Part shown: piece by piece, positions 9,243 through 18,600 of the stretch
Layout of the letters: every line of letters starts with the position of its first letter
Position numbering within the stretch: position 1 is the stretch's first letter
Origin: Neohoeflea coraliihabitans
Lineage (GTDB): Bacteria; Pseudomonadota; Alphaproteobacteria; Rhizobiales; Rhizobiaceae
NCBI RefSeq assembly: GCF_019334345.1
Contig: NZ_JAHWQX010000003.1
Coordinates: 558,001 to 622,000, forward strand
Direction: 5' to 3'
DNA length: 64,000 bases
Notes under the pieces: generated by a model
What the model was told of the DNA's origin: nothing
The model's database searches: none
What the model saw: only the letters and a program-made list of their open reading frames with translations
Program-made: the position numbers and the translations under genes

Positions 9243-10121
9243 TCAACTGGCCGCCGTCTGTGGCCCGGCGAGCTTCGTGAATTTGAGAAATTGTTGCACC
9301 TTTTCCGTCCGGTGCAGGTCGACATGGGTCACGATCCAGATCGGGACTGACCAGTCTTGCGATGGAGCGGAGACCTCCACGAGGTTCGGATCGTCAGCCG
9401 CAGCGTACTCGGCAATAAAACCCACGCCAATACCATTGGTGACGGCGGTCTGGACAACATATTGGTCGGTCGTTTTCAAAGTGATATTCTCGGCACCGAC
9501 ATGCGCCGCTGCCCAGCCGGCAAAGGGCAGGCGAGACGGTTGGTCGAGGGAACCGACGTAGCTGTGCTGCCGCAGTTCGTCCAGGACGGGTTGCCCACGC
9601 CGCCTGATGTATTCGCTGCTGGCGTAGAGGCCGAAGCGAATACTCCTGAACAGGGTGACAACGTAGTCGGGTGTGTCGGGCTTTGGCCCGGCGCGAAAAG
9701 CCACATGCGCCTCGCCATGCTCCAGGCGGGCGAGATCGGCGCTGGCCGCGAATTCGAGCTTGATCTGCGGATAGGCCAGATGAAATTCACGCAGTGCCGG
9801 CGCCACAAGCGGGGCGATGCCGGACAACGAAGTGACGATGAGATTGCCGGACAGGGTCGCAGACCGGCCGCGGTTGCGGCCGGCCAGATCGGCAAACATT
9901 TCGTCGGCGCGACCAGCGACATCCAGCATTTCCTGCCCGCTCTCGGTCAATGTGTATCCGCGCGCGTGCCGCTGAAAGAGCCGTGTCTGAAACTCCGCCT
10001 CCAGGGTGTCGATGTGGCGATTGACGGTGGCGCGATGCACGCCGAGTGCCTCCGCCGCCCCGCTGACGGTGCCGTGGCGGGCGAGCATGAGGGCGGTGCG
10101 TAGTTCTGTCCAATACTGCAT
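9243..10121 (-). CDS. LysR-family transcriptional regulator
   Basis: This 292-residue regulator begins MQYWTELRTALML and has the LysR winged helix (residues about 5-62, with GTVSGAAEALGVHRATVNRHI as the recognition region and LFQRHARGYTLTESGQ as the wing). The remainder is the type 2 periplasmic-fold effector domain. The ATG at 10121 is chosen; a TTG two codons upstream is an alternative. It is transcribed away from the DoxX-like and FMN-reductase genes, the normal arrangement for a LysR protein and its target, so it probably controls those two genes. The co-inducer is unknown. Confidence 0.88.
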   Translation of the reverse strand: MQYWTELRTALMLARHGTVSGAAEALGVHRATVNRHIDTLEAEFQTRLFQRHARGYTLTESGQEMLDVAGRADEMFADLAGRNRGRSATLSGNLIVTSLSGIAPLVAPALREFHLAYPQIKLEFAASADLARLEHGEAHVAFRAGPKPDTPDYVVTLFRSIRFGLYASSEYIRRRGQPVLDELRQHSYVGSLDQPSRLPFAGWAAAHVGAENITLKTTDQYVVQTAVTNGIGVGFIAEYAAADDPNLVEVSAPSQDWSVPIWIVTHVDLHRTEKVQQFLKFTKLAGPQTAAS

Positions 10122-10157
10122 GGCCAAGGGCTACCACATCCATAATGTCGCATCAAC

Positions 10158-10172
10158 GCGCATATCCTGCGC
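10158..10172. promoter_or_regulatory. Candidate LysR operator in the divergent intergenic region
   Basis: GCGCA-N5-TGCGC is an inverted repeat 37 bp ahead of the LysR start codon and 70 bp ahead of the DoxX-like start. Its position in the 121-bp divergent gap suits a LysR recognition site, but it does not give a clean T-N11-A core, so the assignment is tentative. Confidence 0.3.
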
Positions 10173-10242
10173 AATTTATCGTCTGGTGCGCGTTGCCGAT
10201 TGGTGGGAGAAGGCCCCAACAGGAACACCGAGAGCAAACGTC

Positions 10243-10599
10243 ATGACCTACATTTCCATCGGCCTGCGCGCCCTTTTGACACTCGCCTTCGTCGCTGCCG
10301 CTTTAGCCAAGCTGGCTGGCGTCGACATGATGGTGGCAACCTATGAGCAGATCGGTTTGGGCCAGTGGTTCCGGTATGTCACCGCGATCGTTGAACTGGC
10401 CGGAGCCGTGCTGCTTTGGCTGCCGGGCCGCCAGGTCGTCGGGGCTGGCCTGCTTGGCGCCACGATGGTCGGCGCCGTACTGGCGCATTGGTTCATCCTT
10501 GGCCCGTCCGCCGTCCCCGCCATCATCCTTGGCCTCATCTGTGCCGGTATCCTGTACATCCACCGCGCCCAGATCCCGGCCTATCTGGGCCGCGCCTGA
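10243..10599 (+). CDS. DoxX-like small membrane protein
   Basis: This 118-residue protein is almost entirely hydrophobic with four predicted membrane segments, and carries the DoxX-family pattern LAFVAAALAKLAGVD near residue 12 and YVTAIVELAGAVLLWLPG in the second helix. DoxX-like proteins are inner-membrane proteins often linked to redox stress or quinone or thiol chemistry. The ATG at 10243 is chosen because the sequence before it in frame is not hydrophobic and overlaps the LysR gene antisense. It is followed after 124 bp by an FMN reductase gene, with which it is probably co-regulated. Confidence 0.8.
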   Translation: MTYISIGLRALLTLAFVAAALAKLAGVDMMVATYEQIGLGQWFRYVTAIVELAGAVLLWLPGRQVVGAGLLGATMVGAVLAHWFILGPSAVPAIILGLICAGILYIHRAQIPAYLGRA

Positions 10600-10723
10600 T
10601 CGCCGAACGCTCAGGCGTTGCCGGTATGGGACCCAATTGGGGACGCACTGTCGGCCCTCCGGTCCAGCCTTCAACAGGCCTTCTTTCCTTTAACTGACCC
10701 TATTTGAACCAGAGGACACACAA

Positions 10724-11293
10724 ATGAAGATCCTTGCCTTCGCGGCCAGCAACAGCCGCAATTCCATCAACCGTACCCTGGTGGCCCACGCTGCCGCGCA
10801 ATTGCAGTCCGACATCCAGCCGGGTGCCGAGATCGAAATTCTGGACCTCAACGATTTCGATATGCCTGTCTACTCGATCGATCGCGAGACCGAGAGCGGC
10901 ATTCCGGCTCAGGCGCGAGCATTCTTCGACGCGATCGGCGCGGCGGATGCGGTGCTGGTCTCCTTCGCCGAGCATAACGGCACGGTCACCTCCGCCTGGA
11001 AGAACATCTTCGACTGGATGAGCCGGATCGACATGAAGGTCTGGCAAGGCAAGCCGGTGGTGTTTCTGGCCGCAACGCCCGGTCCGCGGGCCGGTGCCGG
11101 GGTGCTGAGCGGCCAGGAGCAAATCGCGCCGTTCTTTGGCGCTGATCTGCGCGGTGTGCTGGGGGTTGGCATATGGTCCGAGGCCTGGGACGCCGAAAAC
11201 GGAGTGCTTGCACGGGCGGAGGACGTTGCCGCCCTGGACAAGGTCCTGACCGCACTTGTCGCTGAACCGGACGTCAAGGAAGAAGCGGCCTGA
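10724..11293 (+). CDS. NADPH-dependent FMN reductase family protein
   Basis: This 189-residue flavodoxin-fold protein starts MKILAFAASNSRNSINRTL, the phosphate-binding loop of the NADPH-dependent FMN reductase / azoreductase family, and continues with SFAEHNGTVTSAWKNIFDWMSR, the flavin-ring-contacting segment seen in that family. It probably reduces flavin, quinones or similar acceptors in the cytosol. A GAACCAGAGGA stretch precedes the ATG. Its neighbour is the DoxX-like protein and both lie divergent to the LysR regulator, so a small redox-stress response unit is likely. Confidence 0.87.
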   Translation: MKILAFAASNSRNSINRTLVAHAAAQLQSDIQPGAEIEILDLNDFDMPVYSIDRETESGIPAQARAFFDAIGAADAVLVSFAEHNGTVTSAWKNIFDWMSRIDMKVWQGKPVVFLAATPGPRAGAGVLSGQEQIAPFFGADLRGVLGVGIWSEAWDAENGVLARAEDVAALDKVLTALVAEPDVKEEAA

Positions 11294-11309
11294 GCACCAG
11301 CGTCAACAA

Positions 11310-11332
11310 GCCACGGAATGTCATTCCGTGGC
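11310..11332. terminator. Bidirectional terminator hairpin
   Basis: GCCACGGAAT-GTC-ATTCCGTGGC is a perfect 10-bp stem with a 3-base loop between two convergent genes, 16 bp after the FMN reductase stop and just before the autotransporter stop. There is no long U tract on either side, but location and stem strength fit shared termination. Confidence 0.7.
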
Positions 11333-11333
11333 T

Positions 11334-13382
11334 TCAGAACGTCCGCCGGAAGCCAAGCGAAATCGTGTGCGAGGACGCGTTCTCCTGGAGCAGGCCATCA
11401 TAGGACAGCACCGCCGTGGTGGCCGTGTCGCTGCCGGCGATTTCGAGATCAGTGCCGATCCGCAGCATGTGCTCGCCCAGTTCCGCCGTGCGGCCCTCGA
11501 ATTCGGAGCCAAGCAGGCCGGCGGCGACAGGGTGATCCCGATCACCGGTGAGCCAGGCATAGCCGACATCGAGCGTGGCCCGGGCGAGGTGGTCGCCGAT
11601 TATCGTGGTCGGCGTCTGGAGACGGATGCCGGGACCGATCTCGAACTGCTGGATGCTCTGCTGCGCCAGGTCCAGGGCAAAGATCCCGGCTCCGGATTCC
11701 GAAAAATCCCCGGTTTCCTGCCAGCGCACGGCAGCCGCCAGATAGGGCGCGATCTCGTAGCCGCTGGAGTGAATCGTGTGGCCGAAGCGGCCGGCAAGCT
11801 CGCCCGCCCAGCCGGCGGGATTGCTGGTGCCGACAGGCCAGGCCGAGGTTCCGCCGGCGCCGGAAATGTTGGTGCGTTCGATAGTCTGATCGAAATAGGC
11901 GAGTTGCCCGAGCGCGCTCGCGAACCAGCCCTGCCGTTGCCACTCTCCGTAGACCAGGACGTGGTAGCCGTCAGCCCCGGCGCTGTCGCCGCGCGGATCG
12001 CTCGTCAGCCGCGTATGGGAATAGCCGGCGGCGATGCCGAGACGCTCGCGGTCGGATGCCACGAGGTCGATGCCGAGGAGGGCCGCACCGGTGTCGGCGT
12101 CGGCGCCGGGTTGGTCGCTTTCGGCTGACAGGTTGGCGCGGCCATAGGCGGCGCTGGCCCACAGGCCCCGCTGCGGGCCTGGTTGCGCAGGCCCGGCGAG
12201 GAGCGGATTGTCGGAGCGCGCCAGCGGCCAGTAGGCGGTGGAAAGACCGCCGGTTCCAGGCAGCGGCGGCGGCCCCAGGCCCGCATTGGGGATTGCCGCG
12301 GCGACGTGGCGCAGCGCGGCGAAGCGCGACCATGCGGCGCTGGCGAAGACAGATGCGGTCTGCGCGTCCCTGGTCTCGGCGATGTTGCCGAGATTGAGCA
12401 GGCCCCAGCCGAAGACGGGGTCGAGCCCCGGTGCGCCAAGGTCGGTCGCGGTCTGGAACACCAGCTGCGCCAGCTCTGAACCGGCCGCATCGGGAAACAT
12501 CTCACGCGCAATGGCGAGGGCGCCGGTCACGTGCGGCGCGGCCATCGAGGTTCCGGTCATGTTGCCGTAGCTGCTTGCCGTGATGGTCGAATAGATGTCC
12601 GTGCCCGGCGCTGCCAGGCACCACGCGGCCGCAACTCCGCAGGCGCTCGAAGACGCCCGCAGCTCGAGCGTCGGCGTGACGTTGGCGACGGCGATCCAGT
12701 TCGATTGCAGCTCCGGGAAATGGTAGGGGAGTCCGCCGAAGAGTTCGGCATTATCGAAGGCTCCGTTTCCTGTGGTGCGTACGATTATGGCGTCCGCCGC
12801 AACGGCGCGGCGGGAAGCATCCAAGATCGTCGTCGATACATAGCTCTCCGCCGTGGCCGCGTCGACGGACGTGACATCCAATCTTATCCCCCAGGAATTG
12901 TTGAACAGCCGGATGCCGTCGGCGAGGGCGGCGTCATAGCCATCCGCGACCTGCATGCTGCTTATGAAGGGGCCGCTGGATTCGAATATTCTGATGGAAG
13001 ACAGCAATGCTCCTGGCGCCACACCCTGCATGCCGACGCCGTCCGCATTCGCGCCGATGATGCCGCCCACATGCGTGCCGTGATTACCGTCGTCGATATC
13101 GTCGAACTGGAAGCTGTCCGCTCGTCCCAGGAATTCGGGATGGGAGAGCTGGATCGAACTGTCGACGACTCCGATCCGTACGCCGGCGCCGGTGTAACCT
13201 CTTGCAAGTGCCTTGTCGGCGCCGATCGCCGCGAGGCCCCAGTTTGCGGTGTATTCGCCGGTGCTGGCCACCTGCGGGGCGGGCGTACCGGTTTCGGGCA
13301 TGAGAGACTGAGGGTCCTGTGCAAGGACAGGAGCTGCGGCGAGCACAAGCGGCCCGGCAATCAACAAGCTTCGAATTCCCAC
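11334..13382 (-). CDS. Autotransporter subtilisin-like serine protease (S8)
   Basis: This 682-residue secreted protease anchors itself in the outer membrane. A signal peptide (LLIAGPLVLAAAPVLAQ) is followed by an S8 domain with Asp74 in GVVDSS, His101 in NHGTHVGG and Ser278 in GTSMAAPHVTG. The last 270 or so residues form an autotransporter beta-barrel ending in RRTF, with the required terminal Phe. The GTG at 13382 is preferred because GGAG lies 6 bases ahead; a TTG at 13394 also exists. Relatives cleave themselves or other surface proteins. It shares its direction with a giant autotransporter downstream, but processing of that protein by this one is only a guess. Confidence 0.9.
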   Translation of the reverse strand: MGIRSLLIAGPLVLAAAPVLAQDPQSLMPETGTPAPQVASTGEYTANWGLAAIGADKALARGYTGAGVRIGVVDSSIQLSHPEFLGRADSFQFDDIDDGNHGTHVGGIIGANADGVGMQGVAPGALLSSIRIFESSGPFISSMQVADGYDAALADGIRLFNNSWGIRLDVTSVDAATAESYVSTTILDASRRAVAADAIIVRTTGNGAFDNAELFGGLPYHFPELQSNWIAVANVTPTLELRASSSACGVAAAWCLAAPGTDIYSTITASSYGNMTGTSMAAPHVTGALAIAREMFPDAAGSELAQLVFQTATDLGAPGLDPVFGWGLLNLGNIAETRDAQTASVFASAAWSRFAALRHVAAAIPNAGLGPPPLPGTGGLSTAYWPLARSDNPLLAGPAQPGPQRGLWASAAYGRANLSAESDQPGADADTGAALLGIDLVASDRERLGIAAGYSHTRLTSDPRGDSAGADGYHVLVYGEWQRQGWFASALGQLAYFDQTIERTNISGAGGTSAWPVGTSNPAGWAGELAGRFGHTIHSSGYEIAPYLAAAVRWQETGDFSESGAGIFALDLAQQSIQQFEIGPGIRLQTPTTIIGDHLARATLDVGYAWLTGDRDHPVAAGLLGSEFEGRTAELGEHMLRIGTDLEIAGSDTATTAVLSYDGLLQENASSHTISLGFRRTF

Positions 13383-13480
13383 CGTGATCTCCAACGCAAC
13401 GCGATCCGGCCCCTCGACAATATCCTAGCAATTTTAGTGGATGCGAATCAAGAACAGCTCCTCCGCCTCCATGAGCCTGC

Positions 13481-13500
13481 ACGGGCGATTGATCGCCCGT
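13481..13500 (-). terminator. Hairpin downstream of the DUF3883 gene
   Basis: ACGGGCGA-TTGA-TCGCCCGT forms a perfect 8-bp stem with a 4-base loop starting 26 bp beyond the stop of the DUF3883 gene and ahead of the protease start. It likely ends the DUF3883 transcript, although no U run follows on the minus strand. Confidence 0.5.
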
Positions 13501-13526
13501 CGCCCAACGATGCGGACAGACGAGGC

Positions 13527-14363
13527 TTAATGAAAGGCGGCCTGAAAGGACGTCGCGGTCAGCGAAACATGCGCGTCCAGCGGCGGGTGCAGCTCGAACG
13601 CCTTTGGTTCACGCGCGAAATTCCAGAGCCGAAATAGACACCATTCCGAGCGCCGCTCCTCGGCCACGGCCAGTTCGTTGCGGCTGATGTGGAAGGGAGT
13701 GCGCTCCCAACCGTTTGTCGTCTTGACCTCGATCAGCCGCGAACGGCCGTCCGGTGCGAAGCTGGCGATGTCGTAGCCGGCCCCATCGCCATCCTCTTCG
13801 GACACCCACCGCACCTCTCGCGCCAGGTCGTCGCGACCCGCTGATCTGAGCGCTGCACGTTCGTGCGTCAGGACTCGCTCTTCTCCAGCTCGGCCGAGGA
13901 TACGGTTGCGCTCGTCTCTCGCAGCGACATCGTACTTGGAGGCAATGTGCAACATCTGCTCCAGGTCCTTCGGCGGTGGCTTGTTTAACAGGGTGGGCGG
14001 TGGCCCGACCCAAATCGGTGCGGACTCGGACAAGCCAGGCGGCGCAAGTTCGGCAGAATGGCGTTCGAACCAGAGGGGGTTGAAAAAAAGCCATCGCGCC
14101 ACCGCATCCACCAGCGTCATCTGGAAATTGAAGGCGGGCTTGTAGCCCGGAATCCACGCCTCGCCGAGCCCCTTGAGAACGGCGCTGATGTTCTGGTGTT
14201 TGAACTCGACAGATCCCTCCGACCGGCCGTTCAACAGCGGTAGAATCGCCCGTCGATGCTCGGCCTTGCTGTAGCGGCGCCCGGCGATGTCATCAGCAAG
14301 CATCGCGAAGTAATCCGCGACGATCAGGTCATTTTCTTCATCGGTCCAGGGCCCGTTCGACAT
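13527..14363 (-). CDS. DUF3883 (PD-(D/E)XK nuclease-like) protein
   Basis: This 278-residue protein ends in a DUF3883-type domain. Glu161 in a GRAGEERV helix, Asp198 in GYDIASF and Glu212-Val-Lys214 in LIEVKTT line up as the catalytic E...D...ExK set of restriction-endonuclease-fold nucleases. The first 100 residues (PWTDEENDLIVADYFAML at the start, then an AEHRR-containing helix) form a conserved all-helical module often found with this nuclease domain. No methyltransferase, helicase or toxin partner is adjacent, so it is an orphan. Possible roles are modified- or foreign-DNA restriction or DNA repair; none can be proved here. It has its own terminator-like hairpin and separate promoter region. 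Confidence 0.75.
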   Translation of the reverse strand: MSNGPWTDEENDLIVADYFAMLADDIAGRRYSKAEHRRAILPLLNGRSEGSVEFKHQNISAVLKGLGEAWIPGYKPAFNFQMTLVDAVARWLFFNPLWFERHSAELAPPGLSESAPIWVGPPPTLLNKPPPKDLEQMLHIASKYDVAARDERNRILGRAGEERVLTHERAALRSAGRDDLAREVRWVSEEDGDGAGYDIASFAPDGRSRLIEVKTTNGWERTPFHISRNELAVAEERRSEWCLFRLWNFAREPKAFELHPPLDAHVSLTATSFQAAFH

Positions 14364-14647
14364 GCCGCCAGGCTAGGGGTGGAAGGCGCGTTTGTCATCA
14401 CAGACGTTGCGTGACAGGCCGTGTCGCGCTCGCTCGGAACCTTGGCCGAGTGCTCCCGGGCGAGCTGGGCAAGCTCCTCGACGTGGCGGTGGTGCCCATG
14501 GAGGCCTTATTCCACTTCGCGATTTGCACTCATCTCAGATCAGTCGACGGCGCGAATACCGGGTGTGGTGGCGGGTGGCATGTCCGCCGCAACCGAAGGG
14601 GTTGCCCGCGCGTTTGAGCTGCATCGCGACACGGAGGATTTTTCGAC

Positions 14648-14968
14648 ATGGCAAGGGATACTGGGCACACGGCCTCGGAAGAGGAGCGACTGCGCGGCGA
14701 CATCGATTCCGGTCAGACCGGCGAGAAGGTGGCGGCGATCGATCCGGCGGCGGCCCCGCTTGGCGCCGACGCGGAAGCCGGAGGCGTGCGAACCGACCAG
14801 GCGGCGGTGGCGCGCGATCGGCTGGAGCAGGAGACCGGTCGCGAGACGGCTGGTGTGGGCGCGACCGCAGTATCCGCCGAGCCGAAACACGGCCCGCGCT
14901 TCGGCACGGCGCTGATCGTGCTTGCCGCCGTGCTGGTCCTCGCCGCATTGTGGGTACTGCTGGTCTAG
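14648..14968 (+). CDS. Small C-terminally anchored membrane protein, unknown function
   Basis: This 106-residue protein has a hydrophilic, acidic and Ala-rich cytosolic part (residues 1-84) and a single C-terminal membrane helix (TALIVLAAVLVLAALWVLLV, residues 87-106) with nothing after it. That makes it a tail-anchored type of protein. The composition (many Asp, Glu, Gly and Ala, no Cys) gives no family assignment. It stands alone on the plus strand between two minus-strand genes. The antisense frames over the same stretch are Arg/Pro-rich and look non-coding. Confidence 0.55.
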   Translation: MARDTGHTASEEERLRGDIDSGQTGEKVAAIDPAAAPLGADAEAGGVRTDQAAVARDRLEQETGRETAGVGATAVSAEPKHGPRFGTALIVLAAVLVLAALWVLLV

Positions 14969-15101
14969 GGGCGAGCGGCCTTGGGCGTGCGGCCCTGGGG
15001 GCGTGAGATCGGATTAACGCGCCTTGCGAGGGAACCGCAGCGTCAAGGCGACAGCTGCAGCTGCGCCGGCATGATTTGACCGCATGGCAAGCCGGCTGGC
15101 A

Positions 15102-15611
15102 TCAGCGAATGGCCTCATAGGCCTCCGTGAAACCCGAAAGGGAGAATTTCAATTCGATCGGCTGGCGCGCGGAACTCTCGAATTTCAGAGTGGCTTCCAT
15201 CCCCTTGATCAGCGCGGCGAGCAAGGGGGCAGGCACCGGTTGTCCGGCATAGCATCCACCCGCATCACAGGTCTGATATTCGAGCTGAACCGGTTCATCC
15301 ATTCCATCGACCCGCAAGGTCAGGCCCGCCGGGATCGACATCCCCAGGGGAACGTGCAGCAGCATCACCGGGTTCTGTCCCGCGCCGTGCTGGGTGATCA
15401 CCATGCGCGCCAGGAACTGCCCGCTTCCTTCCAGCACGATCTTCTGTTCCATCGCGCATTGCGGCTCCTTCGCACGCGAAGGGCTGCTGCACTGGACGGC
15501 CCAGCCCGGGGCCGGTTGCGTCTCGGATTGCTGGGCGGCCACCGGTGCGGCGGTGAGAAACAGGAGAAGGGCGATCGGTCGCGCGCAGGAACGGGCCAGG
15601 AAGTATCGCAT
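15102..15611 (-). CDS. Invasion-associated locus B (IalB) family protein
   Basis: This 169-residue periplasmic or outer-surface protein has a signal peptide (RPIALLLFLTAAPVAAQQ) and the IalB pattern: PGWAVQCSSPSRAKEPQCAM, then LLHVPLGMSIPAGLTLRVDG, and YQTCDAGGCYAGQPVPAPL. Four conserved cysteines likely form two disulfides. IalB proteins are widespread in Hyphomicrobiales; in Bartonella they are linked to red-cell invasion, but in free-living species the role is unknown. The ATG at 15611 gives a clean signal peptide, while a TTG at 15629 would only add six residues. It follows the giant autotransporter by 36 bp, so it may share its transcript. Confidence 0.88.
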   Translation of the reverse strand: MRYFLARSCARPIALLLFLTAAPVAAQQSETQPAPGWAVQCSSPSRAKEPQCAMEQKIVLEGSGQFLARMVITQHGAGQNPVMLLHVPLGMSIPAGLTLRVDGMDEPVQLEYQTCDAGGCYAGQPVPAPLLAALIKGMEATLKFESSARQPIELKFSLSGFTEAYEAIR

Positions 15612-15647
15612 GGGGAGGGTCGCTTTCAAGAGGAGTGCAGCCTGCCG

Positions 15648-18600
15648 TCAGAATGGCAGCCCAAGTTTGAAGTTGCCACCATAGCTCCGGGTGTTTTCGC
15701 CAAGTTGGAACTCGCCGACGGCCCGCAGCGAGACGCCGCTGTCGGCCACAAGGTCCATGCCGAGCCGTGCGTCGGCGAACACCGAGTCGATCTCGCCTTC
15801 GGTGGTAAAGGGAGCCGCTGCTGCGGGGGCGTCGCGGAACGTGGCGGAGACGCGGGGCGCGGTTCCCGCCGGAAAGGCAAGGACGCCGACGGAGGCGAAG
15901 GGCCGGATGACCATCTGCCCGGAAGCCTGGACCTCGGTCCCGACCTCGACGGCCGCCTCGACGGTGGCGAAGGTGTCATGGCCGCCATTGACATCAAGCG
16001 CGATCGGGCCGCCGGTTTCCGAAAAGCCGTGGCTGCGGACGTGGGTCAGACCGATGTCGCCATAGGGCCGGATATAGCTGTTGCCGCTGGCGATCGTGTG
16101 GGAGATGCGGGCATGGCCGGCAACGTAATCCACCTGCTGTTCGCCACTGAGCGCGTAGCTCGGTCCGGCGGGCAGGGCGACGAGGCGACCCATTGCGAAG
16201 CGGCTTGTTCCCGCAGTCAGCGACGCTGCCACGGTGGTGCCATCGCGCACCGCCTTGATGACACCGCCGAGCTGCCAATGCTCACCGCTGCCGCCGGCAT
16301 TCTCGCCGACATCGAAATGGGAACTGGCATAGGACAAGCCGAGACCGACCCGGAAGGTTTCGTTGAGCGCCGTCTGGGCGCCCATGGAAAGGCTCGCCCA
16401 ACTGCTCTCATAGGCGAGGTTTCCGGCGGTGGCGTCACGCTCGGCCTTTCCCCCGAAGCCCGAGGCCCATGCGCATTCACCCTCGGCGTTGAAGCGGTCG
16501 GTGCCGCCGTAGACGCGGCAGCTCATCAGCGAATCCTGGAACTGCATGGATCCGGTGATCGCTGCGATCTGATTGACGGCATAGGGTTCGGGCGTCAACT
16601 GGTTGAGCGTGGTCGAGTAGGTCTCGAGGTCTGGCAGGTTGAACAGCGCTTCGACGACCGGCTCCAGGGTCACCGCGCCGCCTGCGAGCTGGACCTGGTT
16701 GATGTATTCGCCGATCGCGCTCTGATTTGCGTTCATGCCGTCCGGCGAGAAGTCGATGGCATAGTCCAGCGACAGATCCGTCGCCACGCTGGTGTCGAGT
16801 GCGTAAGTGGCCACGGCGCTGGCCGGCGCCGTCAACGTCAGCCCGCCGGCACTGACGCTGGTCGATGAGCGCGCCAGCAAGGCCTTGTGCTCGCCGGGCA
16901 GGGCATTGCCGATGTTGAGCAGCGTCAGGTCGACGCCGCCATCGAAGGTCATCAGCGAATCCCCGAGCAGAGCATCAGCCTCATTGGGGGCGTAGGGCAC
17001 GGCCGGTGTCAGCGTGGTCAGCGCGAGATCCATATCGACGCCGTAGGTGCCGGTGGCCGTCTGGGTGAAGCCACCGGTGACCGTGCTGGTCATCACGCGG
17101 CGGGATCCGCCGGGGTTGAGCAGGCCGGCATTGCTGAGCGTGTTTCCACCCCCGACACTTGCAAAGCGTCCGGCATTGAATACACCGCCGACATTGTTGA
17201 CAAAGCTGTTGCTGCCGGCACCAAGATCGAACGAGCCGGTCACCGTGCCGAAATTCTGCACGTTTTCGTCACCACCGGTGTGGGTCGCATCGCTGCCCTG
17301 GGCCAGAATCGCGTAGCCATTATCCACACCATCGATGGTCGAGATCGTACCGTGATTGGTGATCGTGTTGGTCTTGCCGTCCATGACCCAGACACCCACC
17401 CCGACATAGCCGTCGGTGGAGTTGAGCCGCTGGCTGCGTCCCCCCATGATCATCGATTCCGATCCCGAAATGGTGACGGTGACATTGCCGTTGCCCGTGT
17501 TGGAGCCGGCCACACTTTGCGCGAAGATCGCCGCCGAGCCGAGACCGCGCAGCGGCGCATCCGTCGTGCCGTCCTCGTCAGGAACGAGCAACTGCCCGGT
17601 CAGCACGGACCCGTCGATGGCAATGTTGACATTGCCGGCGGTGCCCGCATGGCCGCCGCCTGCCGCGCCCGCTGCGCTCTGGGCAAAAATGCCGGTGGCA
17701 CTGTTTCCAGCCGTCATGATGGTTCCCGTCAGGTCCACATCCACCTGGCCGGCATTGCCGACATCGCCCTTGCTGCCGATCTGAAAGCTCAGAATGCTGA
17801 CGCCGCCGATCTCGTTGCCCAGTTCGCCCAGCATGCCGCCGCCGCCACCGACGCTCTGCGCGAAGATCGCAGCAGCGCTGTTGCCGTGGGTCTTGATGAT
17901 TCCGTCAACGTCGACATCGACCTGTCCGCCATCGCCGCCACCGCCCGCACCACGTCCGAAAGCGAGACCGACGCCGGCATTCAGGCTCGGCAGATCGAGA
18001 GGTCCGACCTTCATTTCGCTGGCGAACATCCGATCGACATTGCCGGCAATGCCGCCACCGCCGCCGACCGATTGGGCCGAGATGCCGTAGGATGAGACCC
18101 CGAAGGTTTCGATGGTCGCGCCGCCGCTCTGGTTGACCGTGACCCGCTTGCCGTCACCGCCGCCGCTGCCTTCGCCGCCGAGGCCCAGCAGTCCGGTGGC
18201 GCCGACGATGGCCTTGCCGCCGACACCGCCACCGCCGCCAACCGACTGGGCAAAGATGGCGTTCGAATTGGACCCGTGCGTGGTGATGTTCTTGTCGTTG
18301 TTGACCTCGACAATGCCGCCATCGCCGGTTGCTCCGCTCGATCCTCCGACAGCGATCTGAACATTTTTGTAGATCGGTACGGATGATTCCAGTCCGAACC
18401 CCTTCTCGAGCACTTTCTGAACCACCAGGGTGCCACCGGGCAGGGGGAACAGCCCGGCCGGGCCCATGGCCCCGTTGCCGCCGTGGCCGCCGCCGGCGCC
18501 GATGCTCTGCGCATTGATGCCGTCGGCCAGTTCGCCGTGCGTTTCAATGGTGCCGTGGTTGTTGATCGTGACATCACCGCCGTCGCTGCCGGAGCCGCCA

